DNA from: Phymorhynchus buccinoides
Taxonomy: Eukaryota; Mollusca; Gastropoda; Neogastropoda; Raphitomidae
NCBI GenBank assembly: GCA_017654935.2
Contig: CM065706.1
Span: 4,320,379 to 4,384,378, forward strand
DNA length: 64,000 nucleotides
Direction of reading: 5' to 3'
In this document: piece after piece, positions 13,383 to 25,334 of the stretch
Layout of the letters: each line of letters starts with the position of its first letter
How positions within the stretch are numbered: position 1 is the first letter of the stretch
Position numbers and translations under genes: made by a program
Notes under the pieces: model-generated
Told to the model about the DNA's origin: nothing
The model's database searches: none
Seen by the model: only the letters and a program-made list of their open reading frames with translations

Positions 13383-14835
13383 TGACCTTTCAAAGGTAAA
13401 GGTATCAATCTCAATGAACAAAGCAGGACAAAGGTAAAGGTATCAATCTCAATGATCAAAGGTAAAGGTATCAATCTCAATGAACAAAGCAGGACAAAGG
13501 TAAAGGTATCAATCTCAATGAACAAAGGTAAAGGTATCAATCTCAATGAACAAAGCAGGACAAAGGTAAAGGTATCAATCTCAATGAACAAAGCAGGACA
13601 AAGGTAAAGGTATCAATCTCAATGAACAAAGGTAAAGGTATCAATCTCAATGAACAAAGGTAAAGGTATCAATCTCAATGAACAAAGGTAAAGGTATCAA
13701 TCTCAATGAACAAAGGTGAAGACATCAATCTCAATGAACAAAGGTAAAGGTATCAATCTCAATGAACAAAGGTGAAGGTATCAATCTCAATGAACAAAGG
13801 TAAAGGTATCAATATCAATGAACAAAGGTAAAGGTATCAATCTCAATGAACAAAGGTGAAGGCATCAATCTCAATGAACAAAGCAGGACAATGGTAAAGG
13901 CATCAATCTCAATGATCAAAGGTGAAGGTATCAATCTCAATGAACAAAGCAGGACAAAGGTAAAGGTATGAATCTCAATGAACAAAGGTAAAGGTATCAA
14001 TTTCAATGAACAAAGCAGGACAAAGGTAAAGGTATCAATCTCAATGAACAAAGCAGGACAAAGGTAAAGGTATCAATCTCAATGAACAAAGGTAAAGGTA
14101 TCAATCTCAATGAACAAAGGTAAAGGTATCAATCTCAATGAACAAAGGTAAAGGTATCAATCTCAATGAACAAAGGTAAAGGTATCAATCTCAATGAACA
14201 AAGGTAAAGGTATCAATCTCAATGAACAAAGGTGAAGGCATCAATCTCAATGAACAAAGGTAAAGGTATCAATCTCAATGAACAAAGGTGAAGGCATCAA
14301 TCTCAATGAACAAAGGTAAAGGTATCAATCTCAATGAACAAAGGTAAAGGTATCAATCTCAATGAACAAAGCAGGACAAAGGTAAAGGTATCAATCTCAA
14401 TGATCAAAGGTGAAGGTATCAATCTCAATGAACAAAGCAGGACAAAGGTAAAGGTATCAATCTCAATGAACAAAGGTGAAGGTATCAATCTCAATGAACA
14501 AAGCAGGACAAAGGTAAAGGTATCAATCTCAATGATCAAAGGTAAAGGTATCAATCTCAATGAACAAAGCAGGACAAAGGTAAAGGTATCAATCTCAATT
14601 AACAAAGGTAAAGGTATCAATCTCAATGAACAAAGCAGGACAAAGGTAAAGGTATCAATCTCAATGAACAAAGCAGGACAAAGGTAAAGGTATCAATCTC
14701 AATGAACAAAGCAGGACAAAGGTAAAGGTATCAATCTCAATGGACAAAGCAGGACAAAGGTAAGGGTATCAATCTCAATGAACAAAGCAGGGCAAAGGTA
14801 AAGATATCAATCTCAATGAACAAAGCAGGACAAAG
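13383..14835. repeat. 28/38-bp minisatellite array
   Basis: Tandem units built on AAAGGTAAAGGTATCAATCT followed by CAATGAAC. They come in a 28-bp form and a 38-bp form carrying an extra AAAGCAGGAC. Where the forms alternate strictly (about 14340-14720) the 66-bp dimer is a multiple of three and opens long frames on both strands. These are not genes. The array begins about 140 bp after the splice donor at 13246, so it would lie in the first intron of the secreted-peptide gene. Confidence 0.95.
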
Positions 14836-15052
14836 AAAAAGATAGAGGAGACCGGGACGGGGTGAGAGAATTTTTGTTTGCGTTTTCCAGATAATATCAA
14901 CAGTACATACTCAAAATTTAGATAATATAAAAATATTGTATAATTATTATGTTGTCCACGTTTCTAATCTACAAAATTATGACACTGGACGCTGGACACA
15001 CTGGACGCTGGAATGTTTAATGGTTAGGCCATAGGCCCATATCACTGACATC

Positions 15053-16498
15053 ATGAATGCATCCCTCACTTCTGGGACCTTTCCTGACGAGTACAAGTGC
15101 TCTTTGGTAAAACCCCTGCTTAAGAAACCCTCGCTTGATCCTGATGACTTGAAAAATTATAGACCAGTTTCAAATCTCCCCTTTTTGTCTAAAGTACTTG
15201 AACGCCTTGTTCTTTTGCAACTAAACGAACATTTGACTCGCAACAATTTACTCAGTTCCTTACAGTCAGCATACAGACCCCATCATAGCACCGAAACCGC
15301 CCTTCTTAAGATCATGAATGATATCCTAACATCCCTCGACAATGGTAAAATGTCCGTCCTTACTTTACTAGACCTCTCTGCCGCTTTCGATACTATTGAC
15401 CATGCTATCCTACTAAACAGACTTTCCTATTCCTTTGGCATTTCTGGCTCTACTCTCTCCTGGTTTAAAGCCTATCTCTCAAACAGAACTGAAACAATCT
15501 CAGTAACAGGCCATAAATCCACTCCATCGACTGTTAAGTATGGCGTTCCCCAGGGCTCTGTCCTGGGACCTGTGCTTTTTGTATTGTATACGCAACCCCT
15601 TTTCAACATTGTTAAGAATCATTCTGTAAATCATCATGCCTTCGCTGATGATAATCAGCTATACACTGAAACAACTCTTTCTGACTTCGACTCCACTGTT
15701 CAAGGTCTTCAAGGATGTGTCAGTAATGTCAAAACATGGATGAATGAAAACAAACTCCAATTAAATGACAGCAAAACTGAAGCCATCATAATGACTTCTA
15801 AAAGACTCTCTGTTGACAGGTCCCTTCCATCTTCCATAAGGATAGGTGACTCAGATATTGATTTTGTTCCTTCTGTCAAAAACCTGGGCGTCACTATCGA
15901 TTCCAACCTTACAATGAAAACACATGTGAACAATGTCTGCAAAATAGCCTATCTACAGATTCGTAAGATAAGTTCTATTCGCCACCTCCTTACCACTCAG
16001 GCAACACAAACTCTCGTCTGTTCTCTCGTCTTGTCTAGGCTAGACTATTGTAACTCTCTGTTATTTGGTTGCCCGCAGTCCTCAATCCAGAAACTTCAGA
16101 AAGTTCAGAACGCAGCTGCAAGATTGATTTTCAAAGCAAAAAAGACACAGCATATCACCCCGCTACTTCACACTCTTCACTGGCTTCCAATTTCTGCTCG
16201 AATTCAGTACAAGGTCGCATGCCTCACCTTCAACTCTATTAATGGAACTGCCCCTCAGTATCTCACTGACATTGTACAAACCTACACTCCCACCCGACAT
16301 CTCAGATCTTCCTCCGACTCATGCCTGCTCTCCACTCCCCGTATTAAAACTAAATCCTTCGGTGAATCTTCTTTCTCGTACTCTGCTCCCTCGGTCTGGA
16401 ATAGCTTACCACACAGTGTTCGCCACTCTTCCTCTGTTCAGTCTTTCAAAACTTCTCTGAAAACTCATCTTTTTGAAACCTCATACTCTCACCTCTAA
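15053..16498 (+). CDS. LINE ORF2 reverse transcriptase, N-terminally truncated
   Basis: A 481-residue open frame carries ordered reverse-transcriptase motifs: NYRPVSNLP at residues 35-43, LLDLSAAFDTIDH at 105-117, VPQGSVLGP at 165-173, and the catalytic FADD at 197-200. A thumb/C-terminal region follows with NLGVTID, LDYCNSLLFG, HITPLLHTLHWLP and VWNSLPHSVR, the usual end of CR1/L2/Jockey-group ORF2 proteins. This enzyme copies element RNA into nicked chromosomal DNA. The fragment lacks the endonuclease and the first RT motifs, so it cannot retrotranspose alone. The frame is intact, which suggests fairly recent insertion. The first Met is only the first ATG in the truncated copy, not an authentic start. 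Confidence 0.9.
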   Translation: MNASLTSGTFPDEYKCSLVKPLLKKPSLDPDDLKNYRPVSNLPFLSKVLERLVLLQLNEHLTRNNLLSSLQSAYRPHHSTETALLKIMNDILTSLDNGKMSVLTLLDLSAAFDTIDHAILLNRLSYSFGISGSTLSWFKAYLSNRTETISVTGHKSTPSTVKYGVPQGSVLGPVLFVLYTQPLFNIVKNHSVNHHAFADDNQLYTETTLSDFDSTVQGLQGCVSNVKTWMNENKLQLNDSKTEAIIMTSKRLSVDRSLPSSIRIGDSDIDFVPSVKNLGVTIDSNLTMKTHVNNVCKIAYLQIRKISSIRHLLTTQATQTLVCSLVLSRLDYCNSLLFGCPQSSIQKLQKVQNAAARLIFKAKKTQHITPLLHTLHWLPISARIQYKVACLTFNSINGTAPQYLTDIVQTYTPTRHLRSSSDSCLLSTPRIKTKSFGESSFSYSAPSVWNSLPHSVRHSSSVQSFKTSLKTHLFETSYSHL

Positions 16499-16533
16499 TC
16501 CACGTAGTCCTTGATGATATTACCCTGCAGTAT

Positions 16534-16603
16534 GTGTGTGTGCGTGCGTGCGTGCGTGTGGTGGGGGGGGGGGGGGGAGGGGAGGAGGGGGGGGGGAGGG
16601 CGA
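16534..16603. repeat. GT/GC run and poly-G patch in the LINE 3' UTR
   Basis: GTGTGTGCGTGCGTGCGTGC is followed by about 50 bases of almost pure G with a few A, potentially G-quadruplex forming. Confidence 0.9.
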
Positions 16604-16782
16604 GAGAGATTAATACATGCATTTTGTATGAACAGTCTCACTTATTTTTAATGTTTATATTCATTGATACTTGTCTTCATGTTGATTATTCTTGGCTTGG
16701 TGTTTATCTGTATGTTAGTGTTTAGGCCTTTGTCCAGCGCTTTGAGCACCCTGCAAAGGGAGTTAAGCGCTCTATAAATAAC

Positions 16783-16819
<37 letters not shown>

Positions 16820-17069
16820 AAAGCTTGTTATCATGCAGAAACAGAATAGAAAGAAAGTTCAGTTTTAGGCATAATTAGACATTATTCAACATATAACATT
16901 CATATTTCTCAACAAGAAGAAATGCCACAAAGACATAATAAATGCATGAATGAATCAATAAACACACCGATCAACCAATCAAGTTACTATAGATCTTCCA
17001 TACATATGTTGCGTAATTTGAATACCTTTTCAAGGTACAAAGCCAACCCAATAATTAGCGATTTGTTTT

Positions 17070-17104
<35 letters not shown>

Positions 17105-17429
17105 GATCTGTGATTATCAACATCTAGGCTAGATCTCGATTCTAGATATTTTCACTTAGAACGCATATTTTAGATTTTAAAAGATCTAACAGACTCTCTC
17201 TCTTGGACATGTGTTGATTTGTTTGTATGTTGTCCTCTCCACCATTGTTGATGTGTACTGTGTGGGTGAGGGTCATAAAGGCGAGCTTGGCACATCTTTT
17301 TTTAAGAATGATGCTTTGCTTGTCTCACTTTGGTTCTGACCCACGCACTGCTAGGTGAATGGTATCGTAATCAACTTTGGTGGAGGGGAGTTAATTAGAA
17401 AAAGAGAGTAATTACCCTTTGTTCAATTT

Positions 17430-17542
<113 letters not shown>

Positions 17543-17574
17543 GCATGCACACGCATGTCTCTCACTCTCTCTGT

Positions 17575-18164
17575 CTGTGTGTGTGTGTGTGTCTCAGACA
17601 CACACCTGCACATACACCAACACACACACACACATACACGTGTGCATACACATTTATAAACAAAACATAAACACAGAGCGCGCAAAACCGTGTCGCCATA
17701 AGTCGGCGCCATCTTCTTCTCGTCTGGAATGATCTGATTATTTTTATACTAAAAAGGAAGACACTTCAGCACATTTTGTTTTAATCCAACATGTGAGATA
17801 GTAAGAGAAATTGGTCTGTAGCTGATCACTGAGCATCTTAATACAGTCTCTTTCAACTATTGAACTCTTCCAGATTTAGGATTAGCGCCATATTATCCGA
17901 TGATGATGAAAATGATGTTTTACGTCCTCTCGGTCATAGACACATATGGGACATTTGTAAATACAAAGATGGTGGGAACAATACTGGCTGCAATGCCCGG
18001 AGGCAGTGCAACACCAGTAAAGTCCCGAGTTTTTAACAATATAAATAGGTGTAGCGGTAACCACGCCTCGGTTAAACCTCATCGGCTATGGTACCGCCAC
18101 ATTATCCCAACATTTCTTGAATAAATAAAGTAGTAAGCCTATCCAAGAAGAAGACGTGACAAAG
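17575..18164. repeat. Segmental duplication, flank X copy 1
   Basis: From CAGACACACACCTGCACATA through CTATCCAAGAAGAAGACGTG this matches 22886-23284 at high identity. It is interrupted by the SINE at 17899-18100, which is absent from the other copy. No coding potential was recognised. Confidence 0.85.
17899..18100 (-). mobile_element. SINE-like element with 7-bp TSD and (ATC)n tail
   Basis: A 202-bp insert is flanked by ATTATCC (17892-17898 and 18101-18107). The paralogous segment at 23221-23227 has a single ATTATCC and no insert, a clear empty site. On the minus strand it starts GTGGCGGTACCATAGCCGAT and ends GAGAGGACGTAAAACATC then (ATC)n. It is the same family as 8667-8881. Confidence 0.8.
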
Positions 18165-18359
18165 CGTCTAAGCTTATGTGTGCGTATGAGTGTGTGTGTA
18201 TGTGTGTGTGTGTGTGTGTGTGTTTGTGTGTATGTGTGTTAGTGTTTGTGTGTGTGTGTATGTGAGTGTTTGTGTGTGTGTGTGTGTGTGTGTGTTTATG
18301 TGTGTGTGCGCGCGCGCACTGATTCGTTCTCATAGGTATTTTTCTATGTGTGCATTTGA

Positions 18360-18391
<32 letters not shown>

Positions 18392-20449
18392 GCGTGCGTG
18401 CGCGTGTGTGTACGTGCGTGTGTGTGTGTACGTGTGTGTGTGTGTGTGTTGCGTGTGGGTGTGTATGCGCGCGTACGCGTTGGCGTATCTCTCTCTCAGA
18501 TTGATCACCGAGTTTAAATGTTTAAATGTTTAAATGTCACTGCGCCCGCATGAAGCATTTTAGCTCTGTACAAATGAATCTCTCACGTTTACCGCGGCAG
18601 AAGTTTGGTCACGCTTTGCTTTTGATTCCAGGTTGTTGGGGATCAGGTCGGCCTTGTAACAGAATGAGATTCTGCTGTACTCATAAGTGCAGAAAGGTTT
18701 GGTGGAGGACTTATGTTTGCACATGAAAGCGACGCTTCATATATGATTGCCGCTTGGCAAAAGAACACCAGAGGAAAAGGTATAGACCTGTTTTCTCTCA
18801 AAGAATAAAGAGAACAACATGATGAAGCCTCCGTGATGTTGCTTGATTTGAACAAATGAACGAACGAGCGAGTGAGTGAATGGGGGATCGAATGAATAAA
18901 CGAAGAACAAATTGAAAGGAAAACTATTCAACTCAGCTGCAAGGTATTTGACGAACAGAATGCTAGAAACAAATACAACCATTTAGCAAGTTCTACCTCT
19001 AACTGCTCTTTCCCCGTGGTTTCCCGTCATGGCAAGTGAGTGATTAATGCTTTGGGACAACTGTGTTACTGGTCACGTGACCAGGCCCAATGACAAAGTC
19101 AATGGGGGTAGTTTATAAAAAATATGGAGTATGTTCACAGTATAATTCTTGAAAGGTTCGTTGACAAAAATATGTGAAACATGCTGAGGGTCTCCAGTCA
19201 GAAATCAGTCACGTGACTGTTCAATGTGGCGGTTTAGTCCCACTTCAGAGACTCTTTTTTAATGATTGATGGAAATGAGGCGGATGACTATGATGATGAT
19301 GATGATGATGATGATGCTATGGAGTTCCGTATCGGTCTGAGACTGCATGACAGGGCTGTATTCTACGCTTCCTTTCATAATGATATCCCGGCGTTAACCA
19401 GGCCCGATAACTACAGACACCTGCAGTGTTGGTCTTGAAATTAGAAAAACACTCTCAGAATCGCATCCATTAAGCGGATGAAGCTTGACTGTGTGGTTTC
19501 AGTCTTCCCATTGAGCCCATAGCCACTCACTCTGGGTAGGAGTCGGTCCAGGACCAAAAAACAAACTCGCCTCTGATGGGATTCTAGTCCGCGACGCTAA
19601 CCACTACGCCACGGCGGCTGGTGACACTAGAAAACTTTATTTGACAAGGATAAAGATTTTAGGCACACCTCTAAGACTATCAAAAGTGATTTGTAGCTGG
19701 ACTTTGTCCAAATAACTACATATAGATTTGTTTTTGCTGAATTGGAGACGCCCCCAAGAGTTTGAAATTCAGCCGCGATTGTAAGTTCTCCCGTCTCTGG
19801 GAGAATTTCAAATTCTAACAGAACAACTTCCAATCGGAGTTTACCCCACCTATGTTTCCACTTGAAACTCCAATTGGACTTTCCCCGGGGGAAACTCCAA
19901 TCCTACCAAAATTGGACTTTGCCACGGGGGAATTTGAAATTCCCCCAGATTAGAGAATCACCCGTGACATAGATTGAGGGACGAGGAGGAGTAGACATGG
20001 GCAAGGGTAGTAACTCTAAGGATTGTAAATCTGTCATCATTGGCATGATTGTTAAGGGTGTTCACCCCACCGATTACGGGTGTACCCTGGTTTAGGGTGT
20101 TCACCCCACTGATTAAAGGTGTACATCCAAGTTAAAGGTATGTACTCCAGTCAAGGGTGTGCAGGAGTATCACCCAAAGGACGCAAAGAAGATGGGGGCT
20201 AAAATGTGGTGGGGAGGGGAGGTAAGGGTGGTGTGTGACAGAAAATAGACATGTTTGGCGCTTGGCGACACACTTGTCTTCCGCAATTGTTTTGGGAAGA
20301 TCAGAAATTTTAGAAAAAGATTGGTGCAATAATTGGAGTGGTGAGGTTAACTAACTGATCAGTACTGTATCGCCCTTTCCTAGAACCAGCTTGTTGAAGA
20401 TTCAAGATTCTTTAATCAGCCAATGCATCAGAGTACAAAGGAATCTAAG
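18165..20449. repeat. Segmental tandem duplication, unit A
   Basis: A unit of about 2.28 kb starting near CTAAGCTTATGTG. It contains GT/GC microsatellites (18180-18480), a conserved single-copy-like stretch (18500-19250), a (GAT)n run at 19290-19316 and a SINE remnant. The end is GGAGTTT/CCCC-rich (19830-20160) and finishes near CCAATGCATCAGAGTACA. It repeats head-to-tail as unit B and partly as unit C. No convincing gene was recognised in it. Confidence 0.85.
19490..19625 (-). mobile_element. tRNA-derived SINE remnant in unit A
   Basis: Minus strand: GTGGCGTAGTGGTTAGCG at about 19595-19612 is a good RNA polymerase III A-box context. GACTAGAATCCCATC about 15 bases on is a degenerate B box. 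Not a functional tRNA. The same element sits in unit B near 21770-21925. Confidence 0.5.
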
Positions 20450-20484
20450 CATCTAAGCTTATGTGGGCGTATGAGTGTGTGTGT

Positions 20485-20538
<54 letters not shown>

Positions 20539-20658
20539 GTGTTTGTGTGTGTGTGTATGTGAGTGTGTTTGTGTGTGTGTGTGTATGTGTGTGTTTATGT
20601 ATGTGTGTGCGCGCGCACTGATTCGTACTCATAGGTATTTTTCTATGTGTGCATTTGA

Positions 20659-20693
<35 letters not shown>

Positions 20694-22735
20694 TGTGTGT
20701 GTGTGTGTGTCTGTACGTGCGTGTGTTTGTGTATGTGTGTGTGTGTTGCGTGTGAGTGTGTATGCGCGCGCACGCGTTGGCGTATCTCTCTCTCAGATTG
20801 ATCACCGAGATTAAATGTTTAAATGCTTAAATGTCACTGACCCCGCATGAAGCATTTTAGCTCTGTACAAATGAATCTCTCACGTTTACTGCGGCAGAAG
20901 TTTGGTCACGCTTTGCTTTTGATTCCAGGTTGTTGGGGATCAGGTCGGCCTTGTAACAAAGAAAGATTCTGCTGTACTCATAAGTGCAGAAAGGTTTGGT
21001 GGATGACTCATGTGTGCACATGAAAGCGACGCTTCATATATGATTGCCGCTTGGCAAAAGAACACCAGAGGAAAAGGTATAGACCTGTTTTCTCTCAAAG
21101 AATAAAGAGAACAACATGATGAAGCCTCCGTGTTTTTGCTTGATTTGAACAAATGAACGAACGAGCGAGTGAGTGAATGAGGGATTGAATGAATAAACGA
21201 AGAACAAATTGAAAGGGAAAACTATTCAACTCAGCTGCAAGGTATTTGACGAACAGAATGCTAGAAACAAATACAACCATTTAGCAAGTTCTACCTCTAA
21301 CTGCTCTTTCCCCGTGGTTTCCCGTCATGGCAAATGAGCAATTAATGCTTTTGGACAACTGTTACTGGTCACGTGACCAGGCCCAATGACAAAGTCAATG
21401 GGGGTAGTTTATAAAAAAAATATGGAGTATGTTCACAGTATAATTCTTGAAAGGTTCGTTCACAAAATATGGAAAACATGCTGAGGGTCTCCAGTCAGAA
21501 ATCAGTCACGTGACTGTTCAATGTGGCGGTTTAGTCCCACTTCAGAGACTCTTTTTTAATGATTGATGGAAATGAGGCGGATGACTATGATGATGATGAT
21601 GATGATGATGATGATGCTATGGAATTCCGTATCGGTCTGAGACTGCATGACAGGGCTGTATTCTACGCTTCCTTTCATAATGATATCCCGGCGTTAACCA
21701 GGCCCGATAACTACAGACACCTGCAGTGTTGGTCTTGAAATTAAAGAAACACTCTCAGAATCGCATCCATTAAGCGGATGAAGCTTGACTGTGTGGTTTC
21801 AGTCTTCCCATTGAGCCTATAGCCACTCACTCTGGGTAGGAGTCGGTCCAGGACCAAAAAAAAACCTCGCCTCTGATGGGATTCTAGTCCGCGACGCTAA
21901 CCACTACGCCACAGCGGCTGGTGACACTGGAAAACTTTATTTGACAAGGATAAAGATTTTAGGCACACCTCTAAGACTATCAAAAGTGATTTGTAGCTGG
22001 ACTTTGTCCAAATAACTACATATAGATTTGTTTTTGCTGAATTGGAGACGCCCCCAACAGTTTGAAATTCAGCCGCGATTGTCAGTCCTCCCGTCTCTGG
22101 GGGAATTTGAAATTCTAACAGGACAACTTCCAATTGGAGTTTGCCCCACCTATGTTTCCAGTTGAAACTCCAATTGGACTTTCCCCAGGGGAAACTCCAA
22201 TCCTACCTAAATTGGACTTTCCCCCGGGGGAATTTGAAATTCCCCCAGATTAGAGAATCACCCGTGACATAGATTGAGGGACGAGGAGGAGTAGACACGG
22301 GCAAGGGTAGTAACTCTAAGGATTGTAAATCTGTCATCATTGGCATGATTGTTAAGGGTGTTCACCCCACCGATTACGGGTGTATCCTGGTTTAGGGTGT
22401 TCACCCCACTGATTAATGGTGTACATCCAAGTTAAAGGTGTGTACTCCAGTCAAGGGTGTGCAGGAGTATCACCCAAAGGACGCAAAGAAGATGGGGGCT
22501 AAAATGTGGTGGGGAGGGGAGGTAAGGGGGGGGGGGGTGACAGAAAATAGACCTGTCTGGCGCTTGGCGACACAGTCGTCTTCCGCAATTTGTTGGGAAG
22601 ATCAGAAATTTTAGAAAAAGATTGGTGCAGAATTTGAGTGGTGAGGTTACTAAATGATCAGTGCTGCATCACCTTTTCCTAGAACCAGCTTGTTGAAGAT
22701 TCAAGCTTCTTCAATCAGCCAATGCATCAGAGTAC
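20450..22735. repeat. Segmental tandem duplication, unit B
   Basis: Second full copy, head-to-tail with unit A and differing by scattered substitutions and microsatellite lengths. It keeps the 16-bp palindrome CTGGTCACGTGACCAG (21365-21380), the (GAT)n run and the SINE remnant. Confidence 0.85.
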
Positions 22736-22885
22736 AGAGGAAATCGTGTTGGTGCTGCACAAGACACAGTCCAGCAACAACGAAAGCACGCACATGGATG
22801 GACAACCAATATAAGAGAGAGAAAAATTGTTGCAAAATCAGAGTATACAACCATGTATCTCTCTCTCAGATTCTCTCTATCTCTC

Positions 22886-23284
22886 AGACACACACCTACA
22901 CATACACCAACACACACACACATACACGTGTGCATACACATTTATAAACAAAAAATAAACACAGAGCGCGCAAAACCGTGTCGCCATAAGTCGGCGCCAT
23001 CTTCTTCTCGTCTGGAATGATCTGATTATTTTTATACTAAAAAGGGAGACACTTCAGCACTTTTTTTTTTTTAATCCAACATGTGAGATAGTAAGAGAAA
23101 TTGGTCTGTAGCTGATCACCGAGCATCTTAATACAGTCTCTTTTTGTAGCTGATCACCGGGCATCTTAATACAGTCTCTTTCAACTATTGAACACTTCCA
23201 GAATTTAGGATTAGCGCCATATTATCCCAACATTTTTTGAATAAATAAAGTAGTAAACCTATCCAAGAAGAAGACGTAACAAAG
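22886..23284. repeat. Segmental duplication, flank X copy 2
   Basis: Second copy of 17575-18164 without the SINE. It carries a private tandem duplication of about 40 bp (TGTAGCTGATCACC through CAGTCTCTTT) near 23105-23182. Confidence 0.85.
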
Positions 23285-23398
23285 CATCTAAGCTTATGTG
23301 GGCGTATGAGTGTGTGTGTATATATATATATGTGTGTGTGTGTGTGCGCGTGTGTGCGTGTGCGCGTGTGTGTATGTGTGTGTGTGTGTGTGTATGTG

Positions 23399-23436
<38 letters not shown>

Positions 23437-23498
23437 ATGTGTGTGTGTGTGCGCGCACACTGATTCGTACTCATAGGTATTTTTCTATGTGTGCATTT

Positions 23499-23534
<36 letters not shown>

Positions 23535-24612
23535 GTGTGTGTGTGTGCGTGTGCGTGCGCGCGTGTGCGCGTGCGCGCGCGCGCGCGCGCGCGCGCGCGT
23601 GTGTGTGTGTATACGTGCGTGTGTGTGTTGCGTGTGGGTGTGTATGCGCGCGCACGCGTTGGCGTATCTCTCTCTCAGATTGATCACCAAGTTTAAATGT
23701 TTAAATGTCACTGCCCCCGCATGAAGCATTTTAGCTTTGTACAAATGAATCTCTCACGTTTACCGCGGCAGAAGTTTGGTCACGCTTTGTTTTTGATTCC
23801 AGGTTGTTGGGGGACAGGAAAGCCTTGTAACAAAGGGATATACTGCTGTACTCATAAGTGCAAAAAGGCTTGGTGGATATTTGAGGTATATATGAGTGCC
23901 GCTTGGCAAAAGAATACCTGGAGGAGAAGATATAGGGGAAGACGGGGTAAAAAGCGCATGGGCGGGTAAGAAGCCCACCCCAATTATCTCATGAAATAAT
24001 GAAAATTTCAGTCAAATTTGCCCATGAGACGAATGCTAGACATTAACGCTCGTCTCATGGGCAAAATGAGACTGAAATTTGCTTCATTTCATGAGATAAT
24101 TGGGGTGGGCTTCTTACCCGCCCATGCGCTTTTTACCCCGTCTTCCCCTAGACCTGTTTTCTCTCAAAGAATAAAGAGAACAACATGATGAAGCCTCCGT
24201 GTTGTTGCTTGATTTGAACAAATGAACGAACGAGCGAGTGAGTGAATGGGGGATCGAATGAATAAACAAAGAACAAATTGAAAGGAAAACTATTCAACTC
24301 AGCTGCAAGGTATTTGACGAACAGAATGCTAGAAACAAATACGACCATTTAGCAAGTTCTACCTCTAACTGCTCTTTCCCCGTGGTTTCCCGTCATGGCA
24401 AATGAGCGATTAATTGGACAACTGTGTTACTGGTCACGTGACCAGGCCCAATGACAAAGTCAATGGGGGTAGTTTATAAAAAAAATATGGAGTATGTTCA
24501 CAGTATAATTCTTGAAAGGTTCGTTGGCAAAATATGTGAAACATACTGAGGGTCTCCAGTCAGAAATCAGTCACGTGACTGTTCAATGTGGCGGTTTAGT
24601 CCCACTTCAGTG
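23285..24612. repeat. Segmental duplication, unit C (partial)
   Basis: Third copy, covering only the first 1.1 kb of unit A, expanded by GT/GC runs (23330-23650) and by a MITE at 23935-24148. Homology stops near 24612, where CCCACTTCAG continues into unrelated sequence. Confidence 0.85.
23935..24148. mobile_element. Palindromic MITE with TA TSD, copy 1
   Basis: A 214-bp nearly perfect palindrome starts GGGGAAGACGGGGTAAAAAG and ends in its inverse, flanked by TA on both sides (23933-23934, 24149-24150). Units A and B have the uninterrupted sequence AAAAGGTATAGACCTG at about 18776 and 21076, so TA is the target duplicated on insertion. This suits a Tc1/mariner-related family. No transposase is present. 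Other copies are at 28273, 48456 and 48884. Confidence 0.9.
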
Positions 24613-24664
24613 ACGCAAGATGTAACTGCTTCTGCCTAAGGAACTGCCCCACTAATACCAGTTC

Positions 24665-25330
24665 ATGGTCATAAAAATTCAGATTCAAACTGGGAGAACG
24701 CCTGCGAGCCATTGCTTGATTAAGAGCCTGCCCACCCCTACAGATATTGGAGCACGAGAAATAGAAAGTGCACAATGTAAGAGTAGTACATGCCTACATC
24801 TAACTAAAATTAAAAAAAGTATAAATTTACAAGTACTTGCGGATGTTCAAATCCACATACACAAACAAAAGTGTCCTCATAAACAGGTGAGCGCATCGTG
24901 TAAATTTACTGAGAGACACCAACATTTAAACAAATGTCATTTTGTCCTGGAAAAATGCATTTCTTTTTAGTATTTTATATAGTGATATGATTTGATGGGT
25001 TGTTTTTATTATCCACATAAATGTCACCATTTCATAATGCCACGTGTGAATTGTGCACATGCCTGCATCTGCAATGAAGTTTCATGCCCCGGGTACATCT
25101 TGCTGAAACAGGATAGTCACTTTCTTTCGGAAACCTCCATTTCAAAAAAAAAAAAGGGGGGGGGGGGATAAGGAGGAGGGAGGTGTTAGAACTGATGGGT
25201 AATTACAGGTTAAAGAAACTGCGTGTTTCTATAAGTTTAGTCAATCACGTTTAGACCTTGGGGGTAGTTGGTTCTTAGCTTCCATCTCCAGAAATTAAGT
25301 TGCAGTTTTATTCATCAGTCATCAGCTTTA
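24665..25330. other. No gene recognised
   Basis: Low-complexity A/G tract near 25145-25190. Otherwise unremarkable AT-rich sequence with short frames lacking recognisable domains. Confidence 0.5.
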
Positions 25331-25334
25331 CAAA

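Larger units (their letters stand above)
15038..16820 (+). mobile_element. 5'-truncated CR1/L2-group LINE
   Basis: Non-LTR retrotransposon starting abruptly inside the reverse-transcriptase domain (homology begins near 15038, just after an in-frame TAG). It runs through the ORF2 stop at 16498, a 3' UTR with a GT/poly-G patch (16533-16600), and a terminal region reading GCGCTTTGAGCACCCTGC and AAGCGCTCTATAAATA. It ends in an (ATT)n tail near 16786-16818. The endonuclease domain and 5' UTR are missing. Confidence 0.85.

Noticed and set aside
14303..14687. Repetitive frames of about 120 residues on both strands
   Set aside because: Caused by the 66-bp dimer of the minisatellite. Both strands are open simultaneously and there is no start or splice context.
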